From positions 3,197,111 through 3,261,110 of the forward strand of contig BCJC01000002.1 in the NCBI GenBank assembly GCA_001600175.1: a stretch of DNA of 64,000 nucleotides, written 5' to 3'. The DNA comes from Erythrobasidium yunnanense. Its lineage: Eukaryota; Basidiomycota; Cystobasidiomycetes; Erythrobasidiales; Erythrobasidiaceae. The position numbers were made by a program, and so were the translations under genes. This document shows positions 33,641-44,203 of the stretch, in pieces. Below the pieces are notes generated by a model. The model saw only the letters and a program-made list of their open reading frames with translations, had not been told where the DNA came from and did no database searches. The first letter of the stretch is position 1, and each line of letters starts with the position of its first letter.

Positions 33641-33979
33641 CACCGTAGAAAATTGATAATGATATTTCAGTAACCACTGATGAAACGGGCATGTTCATCT
33701 GGTTTTGATGATATATAGTAAGCGGTCATGATGGCATAGCAGCTCGTTAGCGAAGTTCTGAGAACTGTCCCCTGGAGCGCGAAAGTCGTTTCGTACGCCG
33801 TGCAAGTGTTGTAGCATACACAAGTGCATTCGCAGCCTTCAGCAAATGCTTTTCAGAAATGCTCGTTGAAGCGCGCTCATGAGCCAAAAACGCCTAAGTC
33901 GAAACTCGACTCTGGGCTTTCTTTCGCCAACTCGCCCATCATCATTATTTGGATTTGCGTCATGTCAAAACGGAAGTAC
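33641..33979. other. Spacer between phytochelatin synthase and SUR2 remnants
   Basis: About 340 bases with no recognised gene. It should correspond to the central (catalytic) part of the phytochelatin synthase if the remnant were colinear, but I could not see the expected TGDGHFSP or DVARFK segments on either strand. No terminal repeats were seen at its edges. Confidence 0.4.
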
Positions 33980-34695
33980 GTAGGTAACTCACATAGCCAA
34001 CACCAGCTGTAGCGTAGGCCACACCCACCAGTAGATGAGCGGAGCCAACTCGGAGGGAGGTGCATACGTGCCTTTCAGGCCAAAAGCACGTAAAGAGGCA
34101 GATAGAGTTTGAACTGCGTATGCATGTTTGGCCAAGCTGGTCGATTATTCGACTTGCCAGTACATGACAGCTATGCCGAGCATTGTTTGCAGGGCTTGCT
34201 GGAGCACAACAGAGCGGATGACACTCTTGAGAGATACCTTGTTTCGGCTCTAATCGGTTGGAGCCTCGTGAATACGATAGCGTTCGATGCATGGAGACCC
34301 GAAATATCAAAAAGATGGAAGAAGCTGGCAGACAGCCGATAGACGCCGATCGGGGCCAAGAGCGAAAGATACTTGTCATCAAGTGAGCTGAAAAGTCGAG
34401 GCCGCGTCGAGTAATAGACAGGCAGTTCTGCTCGCAGAGCATACTGGCAGAGATCAGCTTGGGTAACAGTGCTCATACTGTCGAAGTCGCAACAGAAAGA
34501 TGAGGACGGAGTTGAAAGCCTTGCAACGAAGTGTCTTTGAGTCTGCTTACCTCTTAGGCATCCATCCGGAATACCTGGATCAGTAGGACATTGGTAAGAA
34601 AGTCTGCCATTTGGTCATTGCGTGTTTGCGGACAACTCAGAAGAAGTCACAATCAAGCAGTCTTTGCTTGTGCTGTTTGGTCGGGAGAGGTGTGC
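33980..34695 (-). pseudogene. Decayed copy of SUR2 first exon and its leader
   Basis: Minus-strand sequence matches 12,310-13,040 of the intact SUR2 locus: leader from the CCAAACAGCAC stretch, the start region MSTVTQADLCQYALRAELPVYYSTRPRLF, KYLSLLAPIGVYRLSASFFHLFDISG, and then shifted pieces corresponding to the LAEHAYAMQTLSASLR region. The match stops close to the first exon/intron boundary of SUR2. There is a gap of about 25 bases in the leader relative to the source, an internal gap after FDISG, and the reading frame is lost there, so only an N-terminal stub could be made. The three histidine clusters are absent. Confidence 0.85.
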
Positions 34696-34714
34696 TGGCT
34701 TGATACGCTTCAGC

Positions 34715-35084
34715 GAAATAACACTTTCCCCTCATCTGACTCGAAAGCTATGCATGATGGTGGTCGTGGTCTTTTGTAGAATGAAGGTAATGCTGAGGGA
34801 GGTGTCATGATACCAGTCGCTGCAGACATTGGCGAGATGCCATCTGACAAGAGTGAAGCAGGAGGAGGAGGAGGAGGAAGTGTGCTGGTACTGGCTACAG
34901 GTTCTGCCATCGTAGCTAGACTTCTACTTTGACTCGTCGCCAACGGAGGCATCCGATGAGTTGCTGAAGTGCTGGCCAAGCGTGAACGCGGTCGAACCGG
35001 ACGATGATGGGCTTTGACGGTAGCGGCAGCTTGACAGGATTTGCAGAATGAGCGTGAGATCTGTGAAGCAGTATCCTTGAGCAT
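34715..35084 (-). pseudogene. Truncated 5' part of a phytochelatin synthase gene
   Basis: The minus-strand frame from the Met at 35084 (MLKDTASQISRSFCKSCQAA) is nearly identical to the N-terminus of the intact enzyme at 48307. It runs to AFESDEGKVLFR, where the next codon is a stop at the join with the SUR2 remnant. About 120 codons remain; the catalytic Cys, His and Asp are all missing. DNA from about 34.92 to 35.25 kb is close to 99% identical to 48.15-48.48 kb, far higher than the 3' remnant. It is divergent from, and 108 bases away from, the intact arrestin start. Confidence 0.88.
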
Positions 35085-35192
35085 GTAGGGTGGGATTTTG
35101 GTAGGAAGACAAAGGCCAATTGTTCTGTCAGGTTCTGTCTCAGACCTGATCTTTGGCCACCTCCTATTCCTGCTGATGCACTGATTGCAGTC

Positions 35193-37246
35193 ATGGACCA
35201 GCTCAGCCGGCGGGACACTGTGTACCAGCAGTTGGGGCAGATCACAGATGCGATAAGGCAAGGGAATCAGGAGGGACGGACTACTAGTTCATCTATATCT
35301 GGATCAGCGTCATCCTCGTCCATCCAGCAAGCAAACACCAACATCAACAGATACATAGACCGCGTATCAGGACAGCTGCAGAATGCAATCAATCAACAAG
35401 GGAGTGGAGTCAACAATCAACGAGCACCGGCAGCAGCAACCTCCATATACGCAGCTAGAGGACCAGTCTCAGCAAACGCAAGCTACGAGGGTCTTCCTGC
35501 TTCAGGAGCAGCAGCAGCAGGAGAGACTCTGCCAGACTATGCACCTCCCCAAGCATCACAGCCCATCACCTACCTCCACAGCTTGAAGAGCAACACAGGA
35601 AAGCTAGAGTTGCTCATCGAAAGCGTAGGCTCGAAACAGTATCCAGTATACGTTCAAAACGTCTGTTCCACAGTCGCGGGAAGGGTATGCTTGCGCACAC
35701 AAGGCGATGAAACGATCACAGAGGTCCGGCTACGGGTCAAGGGTGAGCAAATCCCAAGGAACACTGTACAGGGCATGACTGAAGTGTGTCCTGCAGGAGT
35801 TGTTACTACAGCTGTAGTGAGAGGTAATCAGAACGCGCACAATAGGGTTCTAGCAGAAGAAGGTCAGCCGTTCATTCATGGCCCGAAAACTAAGCTTCAC
35901 TGATGCTGATCTCATCACATGCAGAGGAGTTCTGGTATTCAAGCAGTCTGCTATGGTCTTCAAGTCAGCCAGGATCTGCCCTCGATCCTCTCAAAGAATC
36001 CCATGAATTCCCATTCTCAATCAAGATACCCGATGTCGCTCCGCCAACACCGAGAATCCGTAAAGAGTGTACGTGTAAATGTATCGAGGTCAAGCTTGGC
36101 ATCGCTGACATTCTCCTTCCCCGCAGCACCCATGCCGCCCAGCTTCATCTTGCAGCCTGGAGCTACTTATGTCAACGGAGGTATCGAGATAGCTACCATT
36201 AGATAGTAGGTCCCAGCTTCTCTGTCGGGAAGATCGTGCGCTGAGACAGCGATACAGCTACGTCAAGGTCACGTTGGCCCGTAAAGGTCTCCTGAGGCCG
36301 AACGAACGTCTCTTCGCGCCCATTGTCTATCTCACGCGCGAGAAAGATCTATCCTTCCTTTCCATGCCAAGACGGCAAGCCCTGGCACAATCTATACCGC
36401 TACCAGGACCGACCCAGGCTCCGGATGCCTGGCAAGGCAAAGTAGAGGAAAAGACGTACAAGTCAGGCTTCTTCACCTCTAAGAAAGAAAGCTTTAAGGT
36501 CACGCTTCTGCTCCCCACGCCTCTCATATATGGCAGTAGGCATATTCTGTCCACAAAGCATTGCAGTTGGCAGCTCGCTGATGCACTTTCCACTGCAGAG
36601 ATCGAAAGCATACCATATTACATACGTATATCCTCGAGCGATCGAGCGACTATTGACAAACTCGGAGATTCCTCCTTCTTGTCGGTCAATCTGATGCAAA
36701 GGTGCTGTATCGGTAAGTCGTGCTTATATAGATGAATGATCCCAAGAGCTGGATGCTGATTTGGCTCGTTCTTGTAGTCTCGCAAGGATCGTATGGAAGT
36801 CAAGACAACATCATGAGCAAATCACAAGCGGAAGAAGTTACAGCTAGCGAACCCTCCAGCACCTCGGCAGAACCAGCTAGACGTTTCAAGGGTGTTATAG
36901 ACATCAAGATGGCAGTCGGCTCAGCTGTTTCGTTCACGAGCTTGAATCTTGAGATTTCGGTTTGTGCCGGCTACGTTGACAGACGGTACCGGAGGCATGC
37001 TAATGTGAGCTTTCGCAGTTCTGGGTCGTCTGCTATTCCATGGAGAAGGGCCTGGTACGCGATACACTAGCAGCTATACCCGTCAAGATCGTCAGCATAC
37101 CGCCGGCAGCCCGACCTGCACAGAATACAGCCCAAGGTCAGACAGCACCTGCAGTACCGCCACCAGAGATGGAAGATCTACCGCCAGCGTACTTTGATAT
37201 AGTCGAAGCGAGGCAGTCGGGTGGGCAAAGAGCCGAGAAGAGCTAG
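35193..37246 (+). CDS. Arrestin-like protein
   Basis: Spliced gene for an alpha-arrestin-type adaptor. The N-terminal 120 residues are Ser/Ala/Gln-rich with a helical start (MDQLSRRDTVYQQLGQITDAI). The arrestin core begins LHSLKSNTGKLELLIE and includes TQGDETITEVRLRVKG, HEFPFSIKIPDVAPPTPR, PPSFILQPGATYVNGGIEIATIRY and VKVTLARKGLLRPNERLFAPIVYL. The C-terminus has EMEDLPPAYFDIV; PPAY fits a PY motif that would bind a Rsp5-type ubiquitin ligase. Introns lie at about 35743-35923, 36070-36140 and 36207-36260. Likely role: linking membrane transporters to ubiquitination. A decayed copy of its 5' part lies at 47.8-48.2 kb. Confidence 0.85.
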
Positions 37247-37452
37247 CAGGGCGGCCTCCTGTGAACATTCGAGCGTTTGAAGCAGCAGTAGAGACCTGAT
37301 GGCACGTAAGATGGGAAAACGAATGTTGTTTGTACAATGGATAGCCAGCCATTGGCATAGTAGAAGGATCCGCTAATAGTGATGTAGCCTAAGAAATACA
37401 GAGAAAGTGGTATGATCTATGATGAAGGAGCTCTGTATATAATAGCGATTGT

Positions 37453-38949
37453 CTACACTTGAGAGTATGGATGGGTGGGATGAATACTGTCCCCGGAGAT
37501 GGTTGTTGTATCCTTCTCGTTGTCGATCTCTTCCTTCTCCGGAAACTCGTCTACAGTACTGTGCGCTGGCTTCTCGTCTAAGCGGCTTGCAACATGTTGA
37601 CTAGCGGAGCCTTGAGTTGCCGTTACCATTGATACATTTGGATCTTGTCGCTTGAAGGTATTGAGACTGATTCCATGCACAATGTTTGAAGGTAGTGATA
37701 GAGACTTGACGGAGGATGCCGACGCGGCGGTGTGGACGTTCAAGACAATACGGCATACCTGTTCGGAATTGCATGAGACGGTGTAAAAGATAGGCAGGTA
37801 AGAAGGAGTAGCTCACAGATATACCCTGTAAGGCGCACGCAAATGAGCATAGTAGGATACGGTTATCCTCAGGGGGAGTGAGTGCGTAATTGATCTAGTG
37901 TGCAGTCAGTCTTTATGCTTATTGGCAAAAGAACCCAATGGAGACTTACGATGTTCGCGCAATTGGCGACCAGCGCCAAAGCGTAGAAGAGAATGGAGTC
38001 GCGGGCAATGACAGCCATCAATGTGGATCTGGCACCCTTCCTCCAGTTGTTGACGGTCTTGAAGAGAGTAAGGAAGAGTACGACAAGGTCGAAGATCAAG
38101 GGGCAAACGTCTGCGAGAATAGCGATCTCAGCAGGGAATAAAGATCATGTTTGAATCCACTTACAGAAGAGCCAATAGTGCTTTGCACCACCGGCGATGC
38201 ATGCGTGTACTCCGCTCGGTAGCTCGACCCGATGGTTGCTTTGAGGATTCCAGAACTGCACTGCAGCCTATTGATGATCGTCAGCACACGCTCTGGAGAA
38301 GACTGAAAGAATGCATTTATAACTTACTTGAGCAATGATGAGTGCACTAAGGACCAGCAACTAATCAGCGATATATGACAACCTCACTTTGCTTACACTC
38401 ACACCAGACCACCAAGAACGAACTTGTTCTTGCCCCAGATTGCGTAGACACGCATGGAAAGAATGTAAGAACCAGTCCTGTATAACTTGTCAGTGTGGGA
38501 TTTGCAAGCTGATCTCTCGTTTTACTCACAAGTACATAAAAGGAGGATAGAGGAACTCGAATCTGAAGATCTTCCCGCATGCCTCTGGACTCTTCGGCTG
38601 TCATAGTGTTACGAGTGTCAGCTTGCCGCCCCGTGCCAGTACTTCGGACCGCGTACCCAGTATAGAAGGTATTCCACGACTGCTAGCTGCACCATCACGC
38701 CGTAACGAACGACAAAGAAGGCCAAATCCATGATTGTAGGTCTTCGCTTCCAAATGTATCGGTATTCGAGGTTGAAAGTGGTGAGCCAGTCCCAGACAGC
38801 GACGCCCAAGCAGACTGCAAGAGCGCATTAGGCTGAGATAGCTTGACCAGTCGTATCGAGTCAGACACACCAGCTGTCAGTAACCGACTCTTGTTCATCA
38901 TGGTTTCATAGGTTTTGTAGAGCTCGAACTCCGCCAGTTCAGCCGACAT
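37453..38949 (-). CDS. DUF6533-type multi-pass membrane protein
   Basis: Start MSAELAEFELYKTYETMMNK at 38949. Across the first intron the frame reads VCLGVAVWDWLTTFNLEYRYIWKRRPTIMDLAFFVVRY, matching the DUF6533 pattern (D-x-L-T-T..E..YIW....-x-x-FF..RY) found in a large basidiomycete family of membrane proteins. Later exons give further helices, including TGSYILSMRVYAIWGKNKFVLGGL and others near 37.9-38.3 kb. The C-terminal 95 residues are hydrophilic and acidic (DEFPEKEEIDNEKD) and probably cytoplasmic. The family is often described as receptor-like, but no ligand or partner is known to me. Exon borders in 37.8-38.4 kb were not all resolved. Confidence 0.75.
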
Positions 38950-39520
38950 CTTGAGGTTGTCGCTTGCTTGTTTACGAAAGAGGGTAGTATAGACTGGTTG
39001 TTGTCAGAAATAAAATAGTGAAAGGCAGTAGGACAGCAGCAGGAAAGGGAGAAGAGCAGCAGTGCGAGCAGGCCAGTCAGGACTAGGGGTCTGAAAGGTG
39101 AGAAGACAGGAATGGGCAGGTGCTCGAGCGAGCTTCGAGACCGAAAGCCTCTGAGGGCAAGCGTTTCTGTGAGCTAGGTTGGGCTCGTCCGGCTTCCGAA
39201 AAGTGCCTATCATTCGTCAGGATTTCTTCCAGAGACCTCGCACAACTGTCCGGAAGTCAGCCCTAGCAGTCTTTGCCGCGAAAACAAACAGTCTAAGCTG
39301 GCTGAAAGGGTATTACGGGAGTGTTTGCAAGTCGGCCATTTCACGAAGTTATCGGGGCGCTGCCGGCAGCTTTCTTGCCAAGGCCATCGACAAATCAGCT
39401 GTCGGAGAAGAAACCAGAGGCTTTGTTGCGGGACATCCGACACAGGTCATCATGATGACACATTGCTACGAACGTGCCTAGCCGTTGCTTTCGGTCGTAT
39501 CGTATGCGTTCGATTTGTGC
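38950..39520. other. Intergenic region
   Basis: About 570 bases between two minus-strand genes: the promoter of the DUF6533 gene plus the 3' end region of DUS3. Short frames on both strands show no recognisable content. Confidence 0.5.
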
Positions 39521-42080
39521 TTAGGCACAAACTGGAACTCGGGTGCTGTTTATAATCAATAGACATGCATCAGTATCATAATACAGAGCCATGCTTCTCG
39601 ACTGACGCGGCGGTCCCAGGAACATTGAGGAGATCTTGACCCAGTCTGCAGCATTTCCACTTGCCAGCAGAGTCTGCAACGAGAACAATACCTATTAGGT
39701 GGAATGACAGTGAGAGGCATGATGCGATTGGGCATACTTCTAGATCGTCTCTCCCCTTGAACGGATAAGGCCGATCATTCAACCTGGCCGGTAACGTTTC
39801 GAGAAGACCGACTGGCACATAGCGGTATGTGAACGACAAAGCTTCGCAGAGAAAGCGTCTTGTGTTGTTTACTCCCATAGTATCGCTACCCCAGTGCTCG
39901 AGTCCGTATTTAGCGAGGTCGCCAATCATGTCCAACCTTTCACGAGACGAGATATCCCAATCTCGGCGTTCTTTGAGCTCTGTAAAGAGCCAAGGCTTAA
40001 TGAGTGCACCTCGAGCTACCATAATGCCGTCGACTCCGGTCTCTTCCACATTCTGCCAGTACGAGCGATGATCATAGGCGTCCCCGTTTCCGAAGATTGG
40101 AATAGAAGGTACTGCATAATAGTACTGATCAGAGTCGGATTTGGGAGACTATACTGTATCTCACCGTCGATCTCTTCTGCTGCTCGCCTCAGTTCACCAA
40201 CACAGGTGCGGATATAGTCATAGTCTGCTGATTTGGAATACCGCTGCTGCTGCGTACGCCCGTGGATCTGTTCTGTGGGTATAAGCTGACTCGTCTAGGT
40301 CTATAGACATGCTGAATGCGCACCGTTAGTGCTCCGACTCCCCAATCCTTGACAGCTCGAGGCATGAGCTTGTGTGTTGTATTTACACCCGTCTTGATCC
40401 CTGTCCTCATCTTGATAGTGATAGGAACGTCTCCTGCCGCAAAGCTCATTCCCTTGAGGATCTTGCCCAGCTTTCCAGCATGATCCAAGAGTGCTGATCC
40501 TGCTCCCTTTTTCACAACCAGGTCGATTGGGCAGCCTAGATTAACGTCGATAAAGTCCAAGTCTGACACCTCCTTGCAGATTGCCTCGGTAGCTGCGACC
40601 AGAGTTTGAGGACGATTACCGCATAGTTGGATGCCAAACTTGCGTTCGCTAGGATGCCTGCGGATCAATGACCACTCGCTCTTGTTTCCTGTTTGGAACT
40701 CTTGCGCCAGACCCATCTCTCCGCATGTGATATCTGCACCGTACTGGACGCAAAGACGCCTGAATGGGAGGTTGCCAACGGTTGTTAGCGGAGCGAGGTA
40801 TAGACCACCTTCGAAGTGGAGACGCTTCTTCTCAACAGCTCGTAGAGGTACGTCTCGTGTGTCACGATTTGCAGAGGAGACATCGACCGGGTCATGGATA
40901 CCAGGTCGAGAAGAGGTGTCCGCACTATCTTGAGGTGGTTGTGCTGAATAGTCTCCAAGCTCCGCCGGCTTAACATCTCCTAATTGAGCATCTGACTCTG
41001 GCTGATTTGCGTCTCTACCTGCCCACCCTCCATCTCTGCCGCGCTGCTTTCCACCTCGACCTCGTCCGCGGCCACCTCTTCCTCCTCTCCCACCTCTGTC
41101 TTGTCCGCCAACCCTGCTATCTACAGGCTCGCCAATACTGTTTAGATACGCCTTTGTTATGGGAGTCGCATCACTCTTAGCGTTACGGACACGCCTGATC
41201 GCATCGCTTCCAACCACATTCATCTCGCCTCTCAGGTCATACACCCACTTGAGCCGCTCTTCCTCGCTTGTCAGGCTTGCAGGCGCTTTGCTTCGCAGCT
41301 TCTCCAGATCCATCGCTAGCGTTAATCCCGTCCCTTGAAAGCCTTCGCCCTCTGCATGCTTGAGGAGATGTGATGATAGGAAGCGACATTTGAAGCCGAA
41401 GGGGCATAGTCCAAGCTCGGTGAACAGCTGTCAAGAAACGTCAGAGGCGCCAATACGCGATTGTCAGCAAGCTTACGGGGCAAGGGACAGGATGGGAAGG
41501 TGCATCTGGTCTGCTAAGTATGATATCGTCTTGCTTATTGTCCGCAAGATACTGAGCCAGATCATGTGAGAGATTGCAAGGCCGTTCGACATTGGTTTTT
41601 TCAGGATGAGTTGAGCATTCAAGCCCTCGAGTAGTAGCCAAGCATAATCTTTCACCATCGTCGCGTACTCTTGCAAACGTTCGGCCTTTGTTCATGCCGC
41701 CGCCTTTCTGCTTTTTACGAGGAGGTTCTTCGTTGCTTCTGCTCAAGTCGGAGGCTTTTTCGCCTGGCTCTGCTCGACCTTCAGCTGCATCATCGTCGTC
41801 TATTTCCTTTGGCGCTGATAGCTCTCCATCGTTGCCAGTCCTTGCGCTGCTGCTTCCACTAGGGTTCACTCGGTCCCATAGGACGAATCTGCGATGTCCA
41901 GATCAGCTTCAACTCCTTCAGACTATCTGAGCCTCCTCACTCTGATTTGATAGGTGCAACATTGGCTCGTGTCGACCAGTAAGGTGCACCTTCGACCATC
42001 GTACGGAAGCAAGAAGCCAGCAGACCTTTAATTGGAATGACAACAAGCTCACATTGAAAGCAGGGCTGCCTCCTTCCCAT
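39521..42080 (-). CDS. DUS3: tRNA-dihydrouridine(47) synthase DUS3
   Basis: Flavin enzyme that reduces U47 in tRNA. Exons read leftward from a probable start at 42080 (MGRRQPCFQ), then [16 protein letters not shown] joined to FVLWDRV, a disordered basic stretch, and CCCH-type zinc fingers ([27 protein letters not shown]; then [16 protein letters not shown]). The catalytic barrel contains [55 protein letters not shown], the FMN-site region [19 protein letters not shown] and [17 protein letters not shown]. The C-terminal helical part ends [22 protein letters not shown] with a short tail. An RGG-rich insert ([13 protein letters not shown], about 41.07 kb) lies between the zinc fingers and the barrel. 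The first exon and the last intron are my best choices, not certain. Confidence 0.92.
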
Positions 42081-42519
42081 TCTGCATGCCCTGTAGGCAT
42101 CAAATACTCAGTTCGTCGTTGAAATTGGCCAGCTACATATTATACAAGGCACGGAGGCTTAACGCCGCCACAGCATCCTGATTCATAGGTGAGTAGTTTC
42201 ACACCGTACATGGATATAAGAATGTGCTCATCCACCAGGTGATTGAGCGGTCGGTGCGATGACTTCTCACCTACTACAGCCGATTTTAATCGGGGCCGTG
42301 CAGAAGCCTTCATCGACTAGTTAGCTAGCCCCGTATGGTACCCACAAGCAAGTCTGTCCCTCTCCTAAGCTGGCAAGGCATCCATAATGCCAAAGAGAAG
42401 ATGGACGGGAAGGAAGGTCAGTATAACACGATTCACAGGCCTATCGCTAGAGCTGACTGGGAGCAACTTCCCCTCTAGCCTTCGCGAACCTGGAGCGAGT
42501 CGTCAAGAGCGCTGAATCT
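42081..42519. other. Intergenic region up to the left edge of duplication copy B
   Basis: About 440 bases with no supported gene. It contains the DUS3 promoter. Recognisable similarity to copy A begins at about 42.52 kb; I saw no repeat or target-site-like duplication marking the junction. Confidence 0.45.
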
Positions 42520-44203
42520 GATCATGCAGAGCGTATCTGGGGTCGTGTGGCTTTGACGAGCGAGCGAGACGCACTGAGACATGCCGAACCTAAGATTAGG
42601 CTCAAGAGACAGATAGAGTCGCTTTCTCGAGTAGGCGCACCGTCGACACTCGATATCAGGAGCAATGATATTCCACGAGGCGTGTCGTACATAGCTCAAG
42701 TTCTCAAGAAAAATCGACATTGAAGATCTTGAATCTCAGCGATAATCGGATAGACTCGCAGGCTCTGCTGGGTATAGCAGAAGCGCTCGTATGTACTGCA
42801 CATGCTGCTGCTCTCGCTTGAAAGCCAACCTAATCATTCATTTAAAAGAAATACAACTCCACTCTGGAGACTCTAGACCTATCAAACAACCCTTGTTGCG
42901 GACCCCCGCTGGAAGGCATCAATACCCTACGCACCGCATTTGCCATCAATACAAGCCTGAAGCGGATTTTCTAAACAACACGGAACTGTCCTCCTCTGGT
43001 GCCATCGCCTTGGCTGAGTTCTTGCCTGACGTACAGTCCCTGATTCATATAGACATGACCGACAATCCAGACGTGAGCAATGTCACTACAGTCTCCTACC
43101 TGCCAGCTAACATAACTTGTCTCCCAGCTCGACATCGCCGGCATCATGGCTCTGGCCGCTTCAGTTAAGCTCAATCGGACCATTCGCTGTCTGGACCTCA
43201 GTATTCCTCCCAACGATCCAGAATTTGCTCGTCTGTCGCAAGACATCCTTCAGTCCTGCATTCGGAATACAGAGCTAGCTCAAGAGCAGTCACTCGCCAA
43301 AGGTGCTAAAGTTCCAATTGCAGCACCGATCTACAAGTATGGTCTTGCAAGAGACCTCAAGGAGCTCGAGCAAGCACATGCATCTGCTTTGACGCAGTCT
43401 CAGGGCACTCCAGGTTGGGACGATGTGATCGCATCAGCCCGCAGTTGCATCGAGGCTCTCACAAACATGCTAGATGCCGAGGAAGAGTCTTTGCGGCACG
43501 ATCCCTCTCATGGAGACAACCAAGCTCGTGCTCGAGTACTCGCGAACGCTCAAACTCTGGAGAAGCAGCTGTTGGCGGCTCTTTCGAAATTGGATGCATC
43601 CGATCTAACGCAAAGGCCAGCTCTCAGGCATTTGCAAAGACAACTAGCAGATCACCTTCGTAGAGCAGGAGCCGTATCGACCGACGGCGGTGAACAATTT
43701 CGCTACCTACTGGCGAGCAGACGCTGCTCTCGCCTCTGATTCCAATCCGATCGCCGGTCTCGCCAACTCCTCAATTACCCTCTCCGTCTTTCTCCGAGAC
43801 TAGCTCCGACGACTTCGACTCTGATTCAGCGGACGAGCGATCCAGCAAGAAGGGTTCTACTCCGCCAGTATCGCCACGCAAGGCAAGAGGCAGACCAGCT
43901 TCGCTTAAACTCCTTCCTCGGACAGCAGTCGCTCTATGGACGTCACCAAAGTCGCCTGTTGAGAACCAGTCTCGCACGCTTACGCTCGAAGAAGGCGAAG
44001 TTTCCCGAAGAGGAGCTTCGAGGATCGGCGAAGATGGCCGAAAAACTCTTCTTGGCGTTCTTGATGATGACGAAGCTGGAGAAGAAATCAAGCAGGAGAT
44101 TTTGGAGGTAGAGGTCAAGCGGACAAGGCGGACAACTCTAAGCTTGAACGATACGGATGATCAGTCTCACGGAGCTGAGCAGTCGGCACAAATTGGTGCA
44201 TAG
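42520..44203 (+). pseudogene. 5'-truncated copy of the PPP1R37-like leucine-rich-repeat gene
   Basis: Corresponds to 26,860-28,531. It lacks the first two thirds, including the RVxF motif and the first repeats. Damage seen: early lesions around 42.60-42.72 kb (a stop in place of the NRTLKVL segment), a stop after LKRIF near 42.97 kb, and a frameshift near 43.70 kb that ends the longest frame at 43739. Nevertheless 43,146-43,690 keeps a long frame almost identical to the parent (IRCLDLSIPPNDPEF, ASARSCIEALTNMLDAEEES). The identity is patchy, with a fully matching stretch flanked by diverged sequence, which suggests gene conversion after the duplication. Confidence 0.88.

Noticed and set aside
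33980-34476. A second functional SUR2 gene
   Set aside because: Only the N-terminal stub is in frame; the histidine clusters are absent and the match ends at the first intron.
32865-35084. Repeat-induced point mutation (RIP) as the cause of decay
   Set aside because: Differences between copies run in all directions and include insertions and deletions. The remnants are not AT-rich, so no C-to-T bias is apparent by eye.
39179-39481. Plus-strand 100-residue frame between DUF6533 and DUS3
   Set aside because: No recognisable content and not preserved in any second copy; typical of chance frames at this base composition.
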